This document shows positions 62,056 through 64,000 of a stretch of 64,000 bases of DNA, one piece after another (the stretch's first letter is position 1; every line of letters starts with the position of its first letter). The stretch is from Sphingomonadaceae bacterium 3R27E2-A. Lineage in GTDB: Bacteria; Pseudomonadota; Alphaproteobacteria; Sphingomonadales; Sphingomonadaceae. The position numbers were made by a program, and so were the translations under genes. Location: contig SCNT01000009.1 of NCBI GenBank assembly GCA_005503165.1, positions 62,001-126,000 of the forward strand, written 5' to 3'. The notes below the pieces were generated by a model. The model did no database searches, was not told where the DNA came from, and saw nothing but the letters and a program-made list of their open reading frames with translations.

Positions 62056-62883
62056 TCAAGCTTGGCCTGGCCAACCGATCGCTTCGCTTGCTCGCCTTGC
62101 CTGCTCCAAAATTCGTTCGATCTTCGCCTTGCTGAAATATGCTTTGTCCTGTGCTCGGGCGAGGACGCTCATTGTAGCGACGAGCCGATGCTGAGAATCG
62201 AAAATCGGTGCCGACACTGCGGCAAGACCTGGCACCACAGACCCATAAGTTCTCGCATATCCGAGTTTACGAACGGACTCGATTTGATCAGACAGCTCCC
62301 CGTCATCGACAACGATTCCCTCGGCCCTCTCCCGCTCAACGCGCTCGCGCGTTTGCGCAGGCGGACAATATGCCAGGAAAAGGGTGCCCGTGGACGAGCC
62401 TTGCAATGGCAGGTTTGAACCAACATGCATTGATGTGAACAGGGGAACGCCACCGTCGATCCAGCGAATGACCGTCGGCCCATTGTCGCCCCAGACGCTG
62501 AGCAGTCCGGTAGTTTTCAACTCATCCAGCAGCTCTTCAAGATACCCGGTAGCGATGCGCACTGGATCAAGCCTCGCCATAGCCGCAAGTCCCAGACGCA
62601 CGGCAAGCGTACCGAGTGAATATCGTCCGCTGGACGCATTCTGCTCGACCATTCCGGTATTGACGAAGGCGAGCAAATATCGATGTGCCTGACTACGCGA
62701 AAGCCCCGAGTTGGATGCAACATCCCGAAGAAAAGCGCCGCCCGAATCCGCCTTCAACAATGCAAGGAGTACCCTGGCACCTATTTCAACGGACTGGATG
62801 GACTTTCTCTGACTGCCACTCTCGGAAGTATCGACGCTCGATTTCTCATCACCCTTAAATTCTGAAATGTCCAATTTTTCCAC
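62056..62883 (-). CDS. IclR-family transcription regulator
   Basis: Regulator of about 275 residues. An N-terminal winged helix-turn-helix (SIQSVEIGARVLLALLKADS, FLRDVASNSGLSRSQAHRYL) precedes an IclR effector domain (SVWGDNGPTVIRWIDGGVPL, GYARTYGSVVPGLAAVSAPI). No ATG fits; I take the GTG at 62883, though a nearby TTG is possible and the frame is open to 63093. It is the only one-component regulator in the window besides the sigma-54 activator, and IclR proteins often control aromatic pathways, so it is the leading candidate for the recurrent repeat. Confidence 0.85.
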   Translation of the reverse strand: MEKLDISEFKGDEKSSVDTSESGSQRKSIQSVEIGARVLLALLKADSGGAFLRDVASNSGLSRSQAHRYLLAFVNTGMVEQNASSGRYSLGTLAVRLGLAAMARLDPVRIATGYLEELLDELKTTGLLSVWGDNGPTVIRWIDGGVPLFTSMHVGSNLPLQGSSTGTLFLAYCPPAQTRERVERERAEGIVVDDGELSDQIESVRKLGYARTYGSVVPGLAAVSAPIFDSQHRLVATMSVLARAQDKAYFSKAKIERILEQARRASEAIGWPGQA

Positions 62884-64000
62884 CTGTGCTTCAGGAGATA
62901 ATTCAATTCCCGGCAAACCCGCTGGATTAACGTGCTGCCCGAAAATTCGCTTTCGGAAGAATGCGAGCCTTGGCTCTATGGCCACGCTAGGAGGCCAGCC
63001 GGAGTCTTGCAACCGTATTGCAAACCAACGCCGATGCTCGCCGCAAGCTGGCCATTGAAGATCCGGTGACGATGGCCGTGTGTTGTGCTTCATTCCAATC
63101 GACCAGATAGCGCGCTCCGCGGATCTGAGATTGTAGCTTCGGCTCGCTGGACGAAATGTCGATCGAGGAACGGCATGGCATTATTTTCAGTGATATTGCT
63201 GACGGTGTGGAACAAAGGCACCTACGCCAGACAAGGAGCGATAGCTAAGCGAGATTGTGGCCATGACGCCGCGCGAGCTTGAACATGCCGCCCCCCCAAT
63301 TGCTGCAGATCGTTTTGATGATCTCACGCATGCGGAGCGTAACGCGGCGGCGGCACGGGATCTTCTCGGTGACCTTGGGAAAATATAAGCCCAAGTTCGG
63401 AGGGGGGGCAGCGCGAAGCCATGAGCCGGCGCACACCGGGAAGCGCTGCCCGCATCGGCGAGTGCTGCTATTCTGGGGGCTGTGCGAGGCGTTTCAGGAT
63501 AGGGTGAGCGCGAGGATAGGCCTCGACGAACGATAGCGGCTTGCCATTGGTTCCTTTTTTGATCTCGAAAATCGGCCCTTCGGCACATGATGCACCCGCC
63601 GTTGAACGCATACGGCAAGATGGAGGCGACGACGATCGCGGCAAATCCAACTCCCAGAAAAAGGGCATTGTCCCAAGGAGAAATCGTTGCACATTATGCT
63701 CGGCTTGTCAAGCACCTGCGCCTTGTCTCGCAGACGTCGCTTCGGACAAACTCTGTGCCCTGACCCCAAGTCGCGATTTGAAGGCCGCGGCTGTTCTCCA
63801 ATGGCCGGGCGTGATACCGAATATTTGCTTGCTGGGGCGGATCAGACAGCCAGATGCAGAAAGGGAAGCCCCAGCAATCAAACCGACTGATGGGAATTTA
63901 GTGCGGCACATTCCGACCCGGCGATTCGCGGCAGTCGATGGTCGACGAGCGGCTGGAAGCGCGGTTGCGATAAGCGCCGAATGTCACTGCAACAGCTCTA
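62884..64000. other. Right-edge stretch without a convincing gene
   Basis: Frames here are short and conflicting. Two fragments look protein-like without a recognisable family. On the plus strand from 63263 there is MTPRELEHAAPPIAAD and DLTHAERNAAAARDLLGDLG before a stop. On the minus strand near 63690-63590 a single hydrophobic helix reads ALFLGVGFAAIVVASILPYA. GTTGCACATTATGC at about 63687 again resembles the recurrent repeat (TGCAACGA on the minus strand). Confidence 0.35.

Noticed and set aside
1-64000. tRNA, rRNA, CRISPR arrays, prophage, replication or conjugation genes
   Set aside because: None recognised by reading; no cloverleaf, regularly spaced repeats, integrase, Rep or Tra proteins were seen.

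Overview
The window reads as high-GC alphaproteobacterial DNA, most probably from a sphingomonad (Novosphingobium or Sphingobium type). The main evidence is architectural. Seven Rieske oxygenase alpha/beta gene pairs are scattered among xyl-, bph- and nah-type genes and share one ferredoxin and one reductase, as in known sphingomonad aromatic-degradation plasmids and islands. No rRNA, tRNA, CRISPR array, replication gene or intact insertion sequence was seen.

Layout. 0.4-8.3 kb: a DMT permease, an IS3 scrap, a PAH-type Rieske oxygenase, a benzyl-alcohol-type dehydrogenase, gene ruins (ppdK, tartrate/isopropylmalate dehydrogenase), an FMN monooxygenase and a nonsense-interrupted membrane gene. 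8.9-17.2 kb: a desaturase-family protein, a second Rieske oxygenase, a NahE-type hydratase-aldolase, a BenD-type dehydrogenase, the ferredoxin reductase and a sigma-54 activator of the XylR/DmpR type. 17.3-23.6 kb (+): two more Rieske oxygenases behind a sigma-54 promoter, then xylM and xylA homologues. 23.7-39.8 kb (-): a long, tightly packed set of genes running from a benzoate-type oxygenase through a PdxA-family dehydrogenase, a salicylate-hydroxylase-type oxygenase and a BphK-type GST to a complete catechol meta pathway (xylF E G J Q K I H T), an aldehyde dehydrogenase and bphB. 40.1-43.7 kb (+): bphC, the Rieske ferredoxin, another salicylate-hydroxylase-type oxygenase and nahD. 43.8-48.5 kb: two TonB-dependent receptors. 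49.0-56.8 kb (+): UbiX, UbiD and BsdD decarboxylase parts combined with two VAO/PCMH-family flavoproteins, an aldehyde dehydrogenase, a Tat-exported unknown and a cytochrome c. 57-62.9 kb: an alpha/beta hydrolase, an HpaH/HpaI-type hydratase and aldolase, a CaiB ruin, an MFS pump and an IclR regulator.

How it works together (inference). Outer-membrane receptors may bring in substrate. PAH or biphenyl rings are dihydroxylated, then handled by BphB, BphC, NahD and NahE down to salicylaldehyde and salicylate. Methylbenzenes are oxidised by XylM/XylA, an alcohol dehydrogenase and aldehyde dehydrogenases to benzoates. Salicylates and benzoates go through Rieske oxygenases to catechols, which XylE and the meta pathway convert to pyruvate and acetyl-CoA. 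The 49-57 kb module would oxidise a para-alkyl or hydroxymethyl phenol to the acid and remove the carboxyl group without oxidation.

Control. One clear GG-N10-GC sigma-54 promoter lies beside its likely activator. In addition, a TGCAA-N4-TTGYA-like repeat recurs in about ten intergenic regions across the window. It is the strongest unexplained signal here and suggests a shared regulator, possibly the IclR protein at the right end.
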